A stretch of 64,000 nt of DNA, taken from NCBI RefSeq assembly GCF_010682105.1, contig NZ_JAAGWH010000003.1:1-64000 (forward strand), written 5' to 3'. This stretch comes from Modestobacter muralis (GTDB taxonomy: Bacteria; Actinomycetota; Actinomycetes; Mycobacteriales; Geodermatophilaceae). Below, piece by piece: positions 52,442 to 61,094 of this stretch. Each line of letters begins with the position of its first letter. Within the stretch, counting starts at the first letter, position 1. The position numbers and the translations under genes are program-made. The notes under the pieces were generated by a model. The model was not told the origin of the DNA. It worked only from the letters and a program-made list of their open reading frames with translations, and ran no database searches.

Positions 52442-52930
52442 GTGGCGTGGTTCAAGCGGCCTGAGGCCGCGACCCGCGTCGTCGCCGCCGTCGACCCCGA
52501 GCCCGAGGACGGCCCGGCGGCGCTGCGGGCGGCGCTCACGTCGGTCGACCGGCTGGTCAACTCCTCCGCCGGCCGGCTGCCGCTGACCGCGGTGGTCACC
52601 GCGCGGCGGGTCACCGATGCGCTCCGCGACGTCGTGGACGGCGCCGAGGTGCGGCCCCTGGACGTCTACGCGGCGATCTCGGTGAAGGCGACGGCGACGG
52701 ACTACCTGCCCACCACGGTGCGCAGCTACCTGGCCGTCGACGAGGACCTGGTCGACACCCCGCGGGCCAGCGGCCGCACCCCGGCGCAGTCGCTGATGGA
52801 GCAGCTGGAGGCGCTGGAGGCGTCCGCACTCGCCGTGCGCGACGCCGCCCAGCACTCCGACGTCGACGCGCTGATGACCCAGGGCAGCTTCCTGCGCACC
52901 AAGTTCACCCGATCCGACCTCGAGCTGTGA
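52442..52930 (+). CDS. XpaC-like short protein of the ter cluster
   Basis: A 162-residue protein beginning VAWFKRPEAAT. Its C-terminal part (VKATATDYLPTTVRSYLAV, RTPAQSLMEQLEALEASAL) resembles the helical end of XpaC (5-bromo-4-chloroindolyl phosphate hydrolysis family), the usual companion of TelA. It lacks the long N-terminal part of full-size XpaC. GTG 52442 lies in the 40-base gap after telA. The next gene starts 10 bases after its stop. Confidence 0.55.
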   Translation: MAWFKRPEAATRVVAAVDPEPEDGPAALRAALTSVDRLVNSSAGRLPLTAVVTARRVTDALRDVVDGAEVRPLDVYAAISVKATATDYLPTTVRSYLAVDEDLVDTPRASGRTPAQSLMEQLEALEASALAVRDAAQHSDVDALMTQGSFLRTKFTRSDLEL

Positions 52931-52940
52931 AGGACGTCTG

Positions 52941-53504
52941 ATGGCGGCGATGAGCCGCGGCGCCAACGTGGCCCTGACCCGTGAGATCCCCGGCCTGACC
53001 CGGATCGTCGTCGGCGTCTCCTGGAACGCCGGGGCCGAGCGGGTGCTGCAGGACAACCTGGTGCTCGCCACCGTGCTCTGCGACGCCGACAGCAAGGCGC
53101 TCTCCCCGGAGCACGTCGTCTTCTTCAACCAGCTCACCTCGCCGGAGGAGTCGGTCGCGCAGGTGGAGACCGCGCTGGCCGGCGACGACGAGCAGGTGGA
53201 GATCGACCTGTCCGGCGTCCCGGCCGAGGTCAACCGCCTGGTCGTCGTGCTGTACCTCAACGACGGGACGGCGCAGCGGCGGACGCTCGGGCAGCTGCGC
53301 GAGCTGACCGTCGTGGTGCGGGAGGCCGCGGGCAGCCGGGAGCTCGTGCGCTCGGAGAACCTCGCCAGCGTGCTGTCGGGGGAGACCGCGCTCGTGCTCG
53401 GCGAGGTCTACCGGCACCAGCGCGACTGGAAGTTCCGGGTGCTGGGCGCCGGCTACACCAGCGGGATCGCCGGGATCGCCGCCGACTACGGGCTGCCGCT
53501 GTGA
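52941..53504 (+). CDS. TerD family protein 4 with altered calcium site
   Basis: A 187-residue TerD protein (SRGANVALTREIPGLTRIVV start, DWKFRVLGAGYTSGIAGIA end). The block that is HTGDNxTG in the other copies is replaced by VAQVETALAGDDEQVEI, and the upstream DLDASA block by DNLVLATVLCDADSKAL. Part of the calcium site therefore seems lost, although the trailing GDDE is kept. ATG 52941. It overlaps nothing but is 10 bases from the previous gene, so co-transcription is likely. Confidence 0.85.
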   Translation: MAAMSRGANVALTREIPGLTRIVVGVSWNAGAERVLQDNLVLATVLCDADSKALSPEHVVFFNQLTSPEESVAQVETALAGDDEQVEIDLSGVPAEVNRLVVVLYLNDGTAQRRTLGQLRELTVVVREAAGSRELVRSENLASVLSGETALVLGEVYRHQRDWKFRVLGAGYTSGIAGIAADYGLPL

Positions 53505-53517
53505 CCGGGGGCCGGCC

Positions 53518-54621
53518 GTGATCGGCCAGCCGCCGGCGTCCGCGCCGCCGCGCCCGGACCTGGGGTGGCTGCGGCACCGCACCCTGCGGCCGGTCCCGGG
53601 GACAGCCCCGGCGCCCGAGCCGCCGCGGCCCGCGGCTCCCCCCGCACCGTCGCCCGCCCGGTCGAGCGGGCTGGACCTGTCCGAGCCGTCGCCGCCCGCG
53701 CGGTCCTCGTCGGCCGGACTGGACCTGTCAGAGCAGTCGTCCGGGCTGGACCTGTCCACGCCCGCGCCGGCCCGCCGCGCGCCGGCGCCGTCACTGGACC
53801 TGTCCTCGCCGCTGGACCTCTCCGGCCCGCCGGCTGCAGCCCCGCCCGCCGCAGCGCCGCCGGCCGCGGCTCGCCGTCCGTCGTCCTCGCTCGACCTCGG
53901 GGACCCGCTGGACCTCACCGGCCCAGCTGCGGCGCCCAGTCCCCGCGCGTCCGACCCGCTGAGCCTCGGGCCGACCCCGGTGCGCTCGCCGGATGCGCCC
54001 CCGGCGCCGGTGCGCGCGCCTGCCGCGGCCGCACCGCCGGTCCGCCGGACGGTGCCCCGGCTCGCCCCGGGCGGGCGGGTGATCCTCACCCGCCGCGACC
54101 CGACGGTGACCCTGACCCGGGTGCAGTCCGGCGTCGGCACGCTGACGATCGAGGCGATCGTGTCGGCGGCGGTCGGCGACGTCCGGATCGGGGCGCTGTA
54201 CGCCCTCGCCGACGGCACCTCCGGCCTCGTCCAGCTGGCCACCGGCATCGGCACCGCACCGCCGCACTCCCGCCGTCCGGTGGTCACCGGGGCGCGCGCC
54301 GCCCACGAGAGGCTGACGGTCGACCTGCGGCAGACGCGCGCGCTGCGCCGGCTGCTGGTCCACGTGTTCTCCGAGTCCGGCCGCGAGCTCGACTGGGGCG
54401 GCACGCTGCGGGTCACCACCTTCGGCGGCGCGCGGGTCGAGGTGCCGCTGGACGTCGGGCAGCACGCCGGGCCGGTCGCGGTGCTCTCGCTGTACGCGAT
54501 CGACGGGGAGTTCGTGCTGCGCGCCGAGGCGGAGCCGATCACCGGCGCCGTCCGGGAGGTGGCCGCGGCCTACGGCTACGACCGGATCACCTGGGCCGAC
54601 GGCGCCACCCCGGTGCTGTGA
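53518..54621 (+). CDS. TerA/TerD-like protein with N-terminal LDLS short-motif array
   Basis: A 367-residue protein. Residues 1-180 are proline- and alanine-rich and contain eight short acidic/hydrophobic motifs: LDLS at about residues 52, 68, 77, 93 and 99, LDLG at 125, LDLT at 131 and LSLG at 148. They are set 4-24 residues apart in a disordered chain. Residues 180-367 form a TerA-like TerD-superfamily domain (RVILTRRDPTVTLTRVQSGV and YGYDRITW at the end). GTG 53518 is 13 bases after the previous stop. The motif array suggests a scaffold or docking platform. No paralogue in the cluster shows it. Confidence 0.75.
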   Translation: MIGQPPASAPPRPDLGWLRHRTLRPVPGTAPAPEPPRPAAPPAPSPARSSGLDLSEPSPPARSSSAGLDLSEQSSGLDLSTPAPARRAPAPSLDLSSPLDLSGPPAAAPPAAAPPAAARRPSSSLDLGDPLDLTGPAAAPSPRASDPLSLGPTPVRSPDAPPAPVRAPAAAAPPVRRTVPRLAPGGRVILTRRDPTVTLTRVQSGVGTLTIEAIVSAAVGDVRIGALYALADGTSGLVQLATGIGTAPPHSRRPVVTGARAAHERLTVDLRQTRALRRLLVHVFSESGRELDWGGTLRVTTFGGARVEVPLDVGQHAGPVAVLSLYAIDGEFVLRAEAEPITGAVREVAAAYGYDRITWADGATPVL

Positions 54622-54683
54622 GCCCGCCGGGAACAGCCTGCTGAGCCCGCGCGGCACCGACGTCCGCTCGCCCGTCCCGTCCG

Positions 54684-54702
54684 CCACCGGAGCACCCGGT
54701 GG
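54684..54702 (+). terminator. Small hairpin before the lyase-like gene
   Basis: CCACCGG at 54684-54690 pairs with CCGGTGG at 54696-54702 with a 5-base loop, followed by TCTCCCTC. It might weaken transcription entering the enzyme operon. Confidence 0.35.
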
Positions 54703-54721
54703 TCTCCCTCCCGAGGTCCTC

Positions 54722-55876
54722 ATGCGCCACTTCGACAACCTGACCGGCGCCGACGAGGGGCGGCTGTTCGCCCTGCCGCCGCAGCCCTTCACCGCCGCCG
54801 ACGACCCGGCCGTGCTCGGCCTGGCCCTCGGCGCGACCCTCTACAGCCCGGCCACCCGGCCCGCGCTGGCGACGGACGTCGCCCGCAACCGGGCCGCCGG
54901 CGTGCTCAGTGCCGTGCTCTGCCTGGAGGACGCGATCGCCGACGCCGACGTCCCCGCGGCCGAGCAGAACGTCGTCGCCCAGCTGCACGAGCTCGCCGCC
55001 ACCGCCCCCGACGGGCCGCTGCTGTTCATCCGGGTGCGGTCGCCGGAGCAGGTGCCGGCGATCGTGGCCGGGCTGGGCAGCGACCTCAACGTCCTCACCG
55101 GCTTCGTGCTGCCCAAGTTCACCGCGACCACGGGCCCGGCGTTCCTCGCCGAGGTGGTGGCCGCCAGCGAGCGCACCGGCCGGCTGCTGCGGGTGATGCC
55201 GGTGGTGGAGTCGCCGGAGGTCGCCCACCTGGAGACCCGGGCCGCGGCGCTGCTCGGCATCCGCGACCTGCTCGCCGCCCACCGGGAGCACGTCCTCGCG
55301 GTGCGGATCGGCGCCACCGACCTGTCGGCGACCTACGGTCTGCGGCGCAGCCGCGAGCTCACCGTCTACGACGTGCGGGTGCTGGCCGACACCATCGCCG
55401 ACATCGTCAACGTCCTCGGCCGCGCCGACGGCACCGGCCACGTGATCACCGGTGCGGTCTGGGAGTACTTCTCCAGCCCCGAGCGGCTCTTCAAGCCCCA
55501 GCTCCGGCAGACCCCGTTCGACGAGCACCAGGAGCGCGCGCTGCGCACCGAGCTCATCCGCCGCGACCTCGACGGCCTGATCCGCGAGGTGGTCCTCGAC
55601 CGGGCCAACGGGCTGAGCGGCAAGACCGTCATCCACCCCTCGCACGTCGCCGCGGTGCACGCGCTGTCGGTGGTCACGCACGAGGAGCACAGCGACGCGG
55701 TCGCGGTCCTCGGCACCGGCGCCGCCGGCGGGGTGGCCGCGTCGGCGTTCCGCAACAAGATGAACGAGTCCAAGCCGCACACCGCCTGGGCGCTGCAGAC
55801 GCTGCGTCGGGCCCAGGTCTTCGGCGTCGCCCACCCGACGACGTCCTTCGTCGACCTGCTGGGCGCCGCCCTGTGA
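54722..55876 (+). CDS. HpcH/HpaI aldolase/citrate lyase-like protein of the ter cluster
   Basis: A 384-residue protein of the HpcH/HpaI aldolase superfamily (TIM-barrel CitE type). LSAVLCLEDAIADADVPAAE near residue 60 fits the conserved Glu-Asp region of CitE proteins, and RIGATDLSATYGLRRSRELT and GKTVIHPSHV near residues 200 and 300 are further family blocks. Family members cleave or form carbon-carbon bonds with metal. It is the first gene of a four-gene operon and is predicted to work in making a nucleoside-like metabolite. ATG 54722. It ends with a GTGA overlap into the phosphoribosyltransferase gene. Confidence 0.85.
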   Translation: MRHFDNLTGADEGRLFALPPQPFTAADDPAVLGLALGATLYSPATRPALATDVARNRAAGVLSAVLCLEDAIADADVPAAEQNVVAQLHELAATAPDGPLLFIRVRSPEQVPAIVAGLGSDLNVLTGFVLPKFTATTGPAFLAEVVAASERTGRLLRVMPVVESPEVAHLETRAAALLGIRDLLAAHREHVLAVRIGATDLSATYGLRRSRELTVYDVRVLADTIADIVNVLGRADGTGHVITGAVWEYFSSPERLFKPQLRQTPFDEHQERALRTELIRRDLDGLIREVVLDRANGLSGKTVIHPSHVAAVHALSVVTHEEHSDAVAVLGTGAAGGVAASAFRNKMNESKPHTAWALQTLRRAQVFGVAHPTTSFVDLLGAAL

Positions 55877-57261
55877 CGGTGTGGAGCGGGCAGTGGACCG
55901 CCGACCGGCTCGGCGCCCGGCTCACCACCACCGCAGGCGTCGGCGGCCTGGTCGCCGAGGACCTCGTCGGCATGGCGCTGCGCCGCAACCCGCGGCGGGC
56001 GCACCTGCTGGTCAGCCGGGTGCTGGGCAAGCACGTGCCGACCGACCCCCGGCTCGTGCACGGCACCGGCCGGCTGCTCGGCGCCCTCGTCGCGGACCGG
56101 CTCACCGGCGCGCCCACCGGCCTCGGCGAGGAGGGCGGCGCGCTGGTCGCCGCTGCGCTGCGCGGCACCGACGGCACGGCGTCGTCCCGGCTGCTGGCCG
56201 CCGTCGACACGCACCGGAGCACCGCGATTGCGGACGCGCTGGTGCTCGGCTACGCCGAGACCGCCACCGGCCTCGGGCACTCCGTGGCCGACCAGCTCCG
56301 CGCCCCGTACCTGCACTCCACCCGGCGGCCGGTGCCCGGGGTGACCCCGGTCGGGGCGTTCGAGGAGCAGCACTCGCACGCCACCAGCCACCTGCTGCTG
56401 CCCGAGGACGCCGGCCTGCTGGCCGGCCCACGCCCGCTGGTGCTGGTCGACGACGAGCTGTCCACCGGCGCGACGGTCATGGACACGATCCGCGCCCTGC
56501 AGGCGGTCGCCCCGCGGCAGCGGTACCTGGTCGCCGCACTGGTCGACCTCCGCACCGCCGCCGACCGCGCTGCGCTGGCCGCGTTCGCCGACCGCGCCGG
56601 CGTGCAGGTCGAGGTGGTCGCACTGGTCACCGGGGAGGTCGCGCTGCCCGCTGACGCGCTGGCCCGGGGTGCGGCCCTCGTGGAGCAGCACGGGCGGCCC
56701 CTGGTCGCCGTCGCGGCCGGCCCGGTCGAGGTCCGGACGGCGACCGGCTGGCCCGACGGCGTCCGCGACGGGGGGCGGCACGGCTTCGCCGACGCCGAGC
56801 GCCCCGCCTTCGACGCCGCGGTGGCCGCTGTGGCCCGGCAGCTGCTGCCCGGCCTGCCCCGGACGGCGGGGGAGCGGCTGCTGGTGCTCGGCACCGAGGA
56901 GCTCATGTACCTGCCCACCCGGCTGGCCGCCGAGCTGTCCGCGCTGCTGGCCGACGACGGCGTGGAGGTGCTCTTCAGCAGCACCACCCGCTCACCGGTG
57001 GTGCCGGTCGACGAGCCCGGCTGCGCGATCCGCACGGCCCTGGCCTTCCCCGCCTCCGACGACCCCGCCGACGGCCCGGGGCCGCGGTTCGCCTACAACG
57101 TCGCGCCGGCCGCCTGCGGCGCACCGTTCGACGCGGTGCTGCTGGTGGTCGACGACGCGCACACGGGCCGGGACGCCGAGCTCCGGGCCCGGCTCGCCGC
57201 GGTGGTGGCGGGGCCGGTCACCGTGCTCACCGTGCCCAGCTCCCGCCCGGGCGCCCGGTGA
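55873..57261 (+). CDS. Phosphoribosyltransferase (ter-associated, TRSP-type)
   Basis: A 462-residue protein. The PRPP-binding loop reads PLVLVDDELSTGATVMDTI near residue 192, the intact signature of type I phosphoribosyltransferases. A C-terminal domain (residues about 340-460, RLLVLGTEELMYLPTRLA, then LFSSTTRSPVVPV) corresponds to the TRSP-like domain found on these cluster proteins. It probably attaches a ribose phosphate to the lyase product. It starts at GTG 55873, overlapping the previous stop, and ends in another GTGA overlap. Confidence 0.85.
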   Translation: MTVWSGQWTADRLGARLTTTAGVGGLVAEDLVGMALRRNPRRAHLLVSRVLGKHVPTDPRLVHGTGRLLGALVADRLTGAPTGLGEEGGALVAAALRGTDGTASSRLLAAVDTHRSTAIADALVLGYAETATGLGHSVADQLRAPYLHSTRRPVPGVTPVGAFEEQHSHATSHLLLPEDAGLLAGPRPLVLVDDELSTGATVMDTIRALQAVAPRQRYLVAALVDLRTAADRAALAAFADRAGVQVEVVALVTGEVALPADALARGAALVEQHGRPLVAVAAGPVEVRTATGWPDGVRDGGRHGFADAERPAFDAAVAAVARQLLPGLPRTAGERLLVLGTEELMYLPTRLAAELSALLADDGVEVLFSSTTRSPVVPVDEPGCAIRTALAFPASDDPADGPGPRFAYNVAPAACGAPFDAVLLVVDDAHTGRDAELRARLAAVVAGPVTVLTVPSSRPGAR

Positions 57262-58394
57262 CGGGCACGCTGCCGGCGCCGCTGCACGGACCGGCGTTCG
57301 GCTCCTACCGCGCCGAGGAGGTCAGCTGGCTGCTCACCGACCTCTCCGGGGCCGACCTGGAGGCGCCGGTCGAGGAGCGCGAGGAGGCGGTCCAGTCCGG
57401 TACCGCCCACTACTCGGAGTCGCTGCCGGTCGAGTACCAGCCCGGGCCGGCGTACCAGCAGCTGTTCGACCGGGCGCTCACCGCCTCGGCCGGGACGCTC
57501 GCGCACGCCGTCGGGCTGGTCACCGAGCTGGTGCTCACCGAGCGGGCGCGGCCGCCGGTGCTGGTGTCCCTGGCCCGGGCCGGCACCCCGGTGGGCATCC
57601 TGATGCGCCGCTGGGCCCGGGCCGCCCACGGTCTGGACCTGCCGCACGCGGCGATCTCGATCCTGCGCGGGCGCGGCATCGACCAGGTCGCGCTGGCCCA
57701 CCTGGCCGCCACGCACGACCCGCGGGACGTGGTGTTCGTCGACGGCTGGACCGGCAAGGGCGCGATCACCCGCGAGCTCACCGCCTCGGTGGCGCAGGCC
57801 AACACCGCGCTGCCGGCCGGGCGCGGCTTCTCCGCCGACCTCGCGGTGCTCGCCGACCCCGGCTCCTGCACGTCGCTCTTCGGCACCCGGCGGGACTTCC
57901 TCATCGCCTCGGCGTGCCTGAACTCCACGGTGTCCGGCCTGGTCTCGCGGACCGTGCTCACCGACCGGCTGATCGCACCCGGCCAGTTCCACGGCGCGAA
58001 GTTCTACGCCGAGCTCGCACCGGTCGACGTCTCGGCCCGGTTCCTGGACACCGTCAGCGACTCCTTCGCCGCGGTCGCCGACCAGGTGGCCGCCGACCTG
58101 CCGGCGCTGCGGGCCACCGACCGCACGCCGACCTGGTCGGGCTGGGCGACGGTGCAGCGCCTGGCCGCCGAGCACGGCGTGGCCGACCTGAACCTGGTCA
58201 AGCCGGGCGTTGGGGAGACCACCCGGGTGCTGCTGCGCCGGGTCCCGGAGAAGGTGCTGGTCCGCCGGGACGCCGTCGCCGACCTCGACCACGTGCTGCT
58301 GCTCGCCGAGCAGCGCGGCGCTGCGGTCGAGCTGGTCGAGGACATGGCCTACGCATGCGTCGGCCTCATCCGCCACTTCGGGAGGGACGCGTGA
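57258..58394 (+). CDS. StiP-type phosphoribosyltransferase-like protein
   Basis: A 378-residue protein of the family annotated as cysteine protease StiP, whose fold is PRTase-like: PVLVSLARAGTPVGILMRRW near residue 95, then DVVFVDGWTGKGAIT near residue 158, resembling a PRPP loop. The C-terminal part has GVGETTRVLLRRVPEKVLVR, similar to the PELOTA RNA-binding domain described for such proteins. Together with the previous gene it gives the cluster two distinct phosphoribosyltransferase-type enzymes. GTG 57258 and its stop both overlap neighbours as GTGA. Whether it is a protease or a transferase cannot be decided from sequence; the transferase reading is favoured. Confidence 0.8.
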   Translation: MTGTLPAPLHGPAFGSYRAEEVSWLLTDLSGADLEAPVEEREEAVQSGTAHYSESLPVEYQPGPAYQQLFDRALTASAGTLAHAVGLVTELVLTERARPPVLVSLARAGTPVGILMRRWARAAHGLDLPHAAISILRGRGIDQVALAHLAATHDPRDVVFVDGWTGKGAITRELTASVAQANTALPAGRGFSADLAVLADPGSCTSLFGTRRDFLIASACLNSTVSGLVSRTVLTDRLIAPGQFHGAKFYAELAPVDVSARFLDTVSDSFAAVADQVAADLPALRATDRTPTWSGWATVQRLAAEHGVADLNLVKPGVGETTRVLLRRVPEKVLVRRDAVADLDHVLLLAEQRGAAVELVEDMAYACVGLIRHFGRDA

Positions 58395-59242
58395 CCGGCA
58401 CGCTCGTCGCCAGCGACCTGGACCGCACGCTCATCTACTCCGCCGCCGCCGCGCCGTCCGGGGGCCTGGTCGCCGACCCCGACGGGCCCGGCACCGACGG
58501 GCTCGTCGCCGTCGAGCGGTACCGGGACCGGGACGTCTCCTTCATGACCCGCCCCGCCGCCGCCGCGCTGGCCGAGCTCGCCCGGGCGCAGGTCGTCGTC
58601 CCGGTCACCACCCGCACCCCGGCACAGCTGGCCCGGGTGCGGCTGCCCGGGCCACCACCCCGGTACGCGGTCGCCGCGAACGGCGGCGTCCTGCTGGTCG
58701 ACGGGGTCCCCGACCCCGCCTGGGACCGCCGGGTCGCGCGCGAGGTGGCCGCGGTGGCGCCGCTGGCCGCGGCCCTCGCCGAGCTGACCGACCTCTGCCG
58801 CCCGGAGTGGGCCGGGCAGCCCCGGGTCGCGGCCGACCTGTTCTGCTACGTGGTCGTCGACCGGCCGGCCGTGCCCGCCGGCGCGGTCGAGCGGCTCACC
58901 GCCTGGGCGCAGGCCGGCGGCTGGTCGGTGTCGCTGCAGGGCCGCAAGGTCTACCTGGTTCCGCAGCCGCTGCGGAAGTCCGCGGCGGCCCTGGAGGTGG
59001 CCCACCGGATCGGCGCCGACGTCGTCCTGGCCGCCGGGGACTCGCTGCTGGACGTCGACCTGCTCGCCGCCGCCGACCGCGGGGTGCACCCCGGGCACGG
59101 CGAGATCGCCGCCAGCGGCTGGTCCGCGCCGTGGGTCGAGGCGCTGACCAGCACCGGGGCGGCCGCCGGTGCGGAGATCGTGGCCTGGTTCGCCGCGCAC
59201 ACCGAGGGTGTGGCGCCCCGCGCCCGCACGGCCACCGGCTGA
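58391..59242 (+). CDS. HAD superfamily phosphatase of the ter cluster
   Basis: A 283-residue HAD hydrolase. Motif I reads LVASDLDRTLIYS (catalytic Asp), motif II VVPVTTRTPAQL, the later Lys near LRKSAA, and motif IV LAAGDSLLDVDLLAAAD. It belongs to the Cof-like or sucrose phosphatase-like branch and presumably removes the phosphate from the nucleoside-like intermediate. GTG 58391 overlaps the previous stop as GTGA, the third such junction in a row, so the four enzymes are tightly coupled. It is the last gene of the operon. Confidence 0.87.
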   Translation: MTGTLVASDLDRTLIYSAAAAPSGGLVADPDGPGTDGLVAVERYRDRDVSFMTRPAAAALAELARAQVVVPVTTRTPAQLARVRLPGPPPRYAVAANGGVLLVDGVPDPAWDRRVAREVAAVAPLAAALAELTDLCRPEWAGQPRVAADLFCYVVVDRPAVPAGAVERLTAWAQAGGWSVSLQGRKVYLVPQPLRKSAAALEVAHRIGADVVLAAGDSLLDVDLLAAADRGVHPGHGEIAASGWSAPWVEALTSTGAAAGAEIVAWFAAHTEGVAPRARTATG

Positions 59243-59478
59243 CTCGTGGCCCGGGCGCCGGGCCGCCGACCTGAGAGCCGGGCGGGGGCGTGGCACCGTT
59301 GTGGCAGTGTTGTGGGCGTCGGTGCCCGCGCCCGCCGCGCGCGGTGCGCCCCCGCCGGGCCAGCTCCGGCACGCAGACCCAGCACCTACGCCACCGAGCA
59401 CCCACGCCACCCAGCACGCAGACGACCCTGCCGCGGACCACGCGGCGTCCGACCACTCCCGAGCGAGGCACGCACCCG

Positions 59479-59991
59479 ATGAGCACCGACGGCAGCACCC
59501 ACCCCACCGAGCACGGCTCGGCCGGGCCCCTCCCGCAGACCCCGGCCGGCGCCACCTCCGTGGGCACCCCGGACGGCACCCCGACCCCCGGTCTGCACGC
59601 CCCTGGCAGCGACGGCACCGCGTTCCCGGACGCGACCGGCTCCGGCACGACCACCCAGGGCAGCATCGGCGACGGCAACCCCGACGCCGGCGAGCCCGGC
59701 TGGGTCGCCCGCAACACCAACGCGCTGATCTCGGCGCTGCTGGTGGTCATCGTGGCCGCCCTCGCCATCGCCGCGGTCGTCCTCTACCGCAACCAGCGGG
59801 ACGACGCCAACGCCGACACCGAGGCCGCCGTGACGAGCTTCCTGTCCGGCCAGGACCTCGAGGTCGAGACCATCGACTGCACCGGTGACACCTGCGCGGT
59901 GATCGTCGGCGGCCAGGCCGCCACCGTGCTCGTCCAGGAGGACGACGAGGGCGACCAGCACTTCGGCGTCAGCGCCTACAGCGGCGACTGA
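59479..59991 (+). CDS. Single-pass membrane protein, hypothetical
   Basis: A 170-residue protein. Residues 1-75 are Pro, Thr, Gly and Ser rich and probably disordered. One membrane helix follows (NALISALLVVIVAALAIAAVVLY near residue 82), and then a small extracytoplasmic domain with two Cys (IDCTGDTCAVIVGG). ATG 59479 has no strong ribosome site but opens the characteristic leader. No function assigned. A bidirectional terminator follows. Confidence 0.65.
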   Translation: MSTDGSTHPTEHGSAGPLPQTPAGATSVGTPDGTPTPGLHAPGSDGTAFPDATGSGTTTQGSIGDGNPDAGEPGWVARNTNALISALLVVIVAALAIAAVVLYRNQRDDANADTEAAVTSFLSGQDLEVETIDCTGDTCAVIVGGQAATVLVQEDDEGDQHFGVSAYSGD

Positions 59992-60003
59992 CCTCCCCCC
60001 GCA

Positions 60004-60049
60004 CGACGAACGCCCCGCTCCCGGGTGCCCCGGGGCGGGGCGTTCGTCG
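60004..60049. terminator. Bidirectional terminator between convergent genes
   Basis: CGACGAACGCCCCGC at 60004-60018 pairs perfectly with GCGGGGCGTTCGTCG at 60035-60049 (15 base pairs, 16-base loop). It is placed between the membrane protein gene and the zinc-ribbon gene, both ending toward it. Confidence 0.82.
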
Positions 60050-60061
60050 TCGTGCCGGGGA

Positions 60062-60949
60062 TCAGCTGCGGGACAGCACCGGCTGGGTCTTCGCCCACTG
60101 CAGGAAGCGGGCGGCCTCCTGCAGGTCGGGCAGCTCGTTGCCGACCAGCGACCGCAGGAGGTCGTTGCTCCAGACCGCCAGCCGCCCGACCGTCCACGCC
60201 GACTTCTCCACCGGCGGCAGGTCCAGTTCGAAGACGGCCTTGACCAGCTCCTTCTTGCCCCCGGCCGCCGCGGAGTACTTCACGATCGGCAGGAAGCGCT
60301 CCGGCTCCACCACGCACAGCACCTTGGTCAGCAGCGACTCCTTGAAGGAGGGGAAGCCCAGCCCCTTCTTGGTGCCGTCGACCAGGTGGGTCATCCGGTC
60401 CTCGAGCTTGAGGCTCTCCGGGCCGAACAGGAGGTACTCGATGGTGGCGCGCACCTGGGTGGCGGCCTTGTCCGGGCCGGCGGTCTTCCACGCCCGGTTG
60501 AACCCGGAGATGTTGCCCGGGTCTGCCACGGTCGTGGAGTTGGCGAAGTGCAGCAGCTGCTCGGACGTGGCCGACGACAGGCCCTCACGGGTGAACAACG
60601 CGGCGTAGCGCTCCCGGTAGGCGGCCACGGCGGGGTCGGGCTCGGGCCGCTCCATCAGGAACTCCGACGTCAGCAGCATCACCCGCTCCCGCACGTCCGG
60701 GCGCACGTCGGCGGCGGTGGGGAACGTCGCGTGCAGGGACTCCGACGTCTGGACGGCGGGGCGGGCCGGGTCGCGCCGGGCCTCACCACGCAGCCACTCG
60801 TTGCCGCAGTCGTTGCAGTGGATCAGCAGCCGGCTGTCCGGCTGCGGCGTGCCGTTGATGTCCTCGGAATCGCAGGTGGGGCAGGTGATCAGTGCCAAGG
60901 GAGACCCGTTCGTCGGCGACGAGTCGGCGAGTGCGTCGTCGTCGGTCAC
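60062..60949 (-). CDS. Zinc-ribbon protein with McrB-N-like helical region
   Basis: A 295-residue protein. The N-terminus has a zinc ribbon (ITCPTCDSEDINGT, HCNDCGNEW). The rest (FNRAWKTAGPDKAATQVRAT, LEDRMTHLVDG, KGLGFPSFKESLLTKVLCVV, EPERFLP) resembles the helical N-terminal region attached to McrB-like AAA restriction proteins and similar nucleases, but no ATPase or nuclease domain follows. It could be an accessory DNA-binding component. GTG 60949 is chosen because the zinc ribbon begins soon after; the frame is open to 61684 but the extra part is unlike protein. Confidence 0.65.
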   Translation of the reverse strand: MTDDDALADSSPTNGSPLALITCPTCDSEDINGTPQPDSRLLIHCNDCGNEWLRGEARRDPARPAVQTSESLHATFPTAADVRPDVRERVMLLTSEFLMERPEPDPAVAAYRERYAALFTREGLSSATSEQLLHFANSTTVADPGNISGFNRAWKTAGPDKAATQVRATIEYLLFGPESLKLEDRMTHLVDGTKKGLGFPSFKESLLTKVLCVVEPERFLPIVKYSAAAGGKKELVKAVFELDLPPVEKSAWTVGRLAVWSNDLLRSLVGNELPDLQEAARFLQWAKTQPVLSRS

Positions 60950-61094
60950 CTCACAGGGTCCCACGGATCGTCGCCGGGCCCGAGAGGGCCGACCCACGAT
61001 CCACCCGGAGGAGCTGCCGCCGGCGGGCGGGTGTCGCCGGGACCACTCCCGCGCCGGGTCCGGCCGGGCGTGCCCGCACGGGATGATGGGGGCG

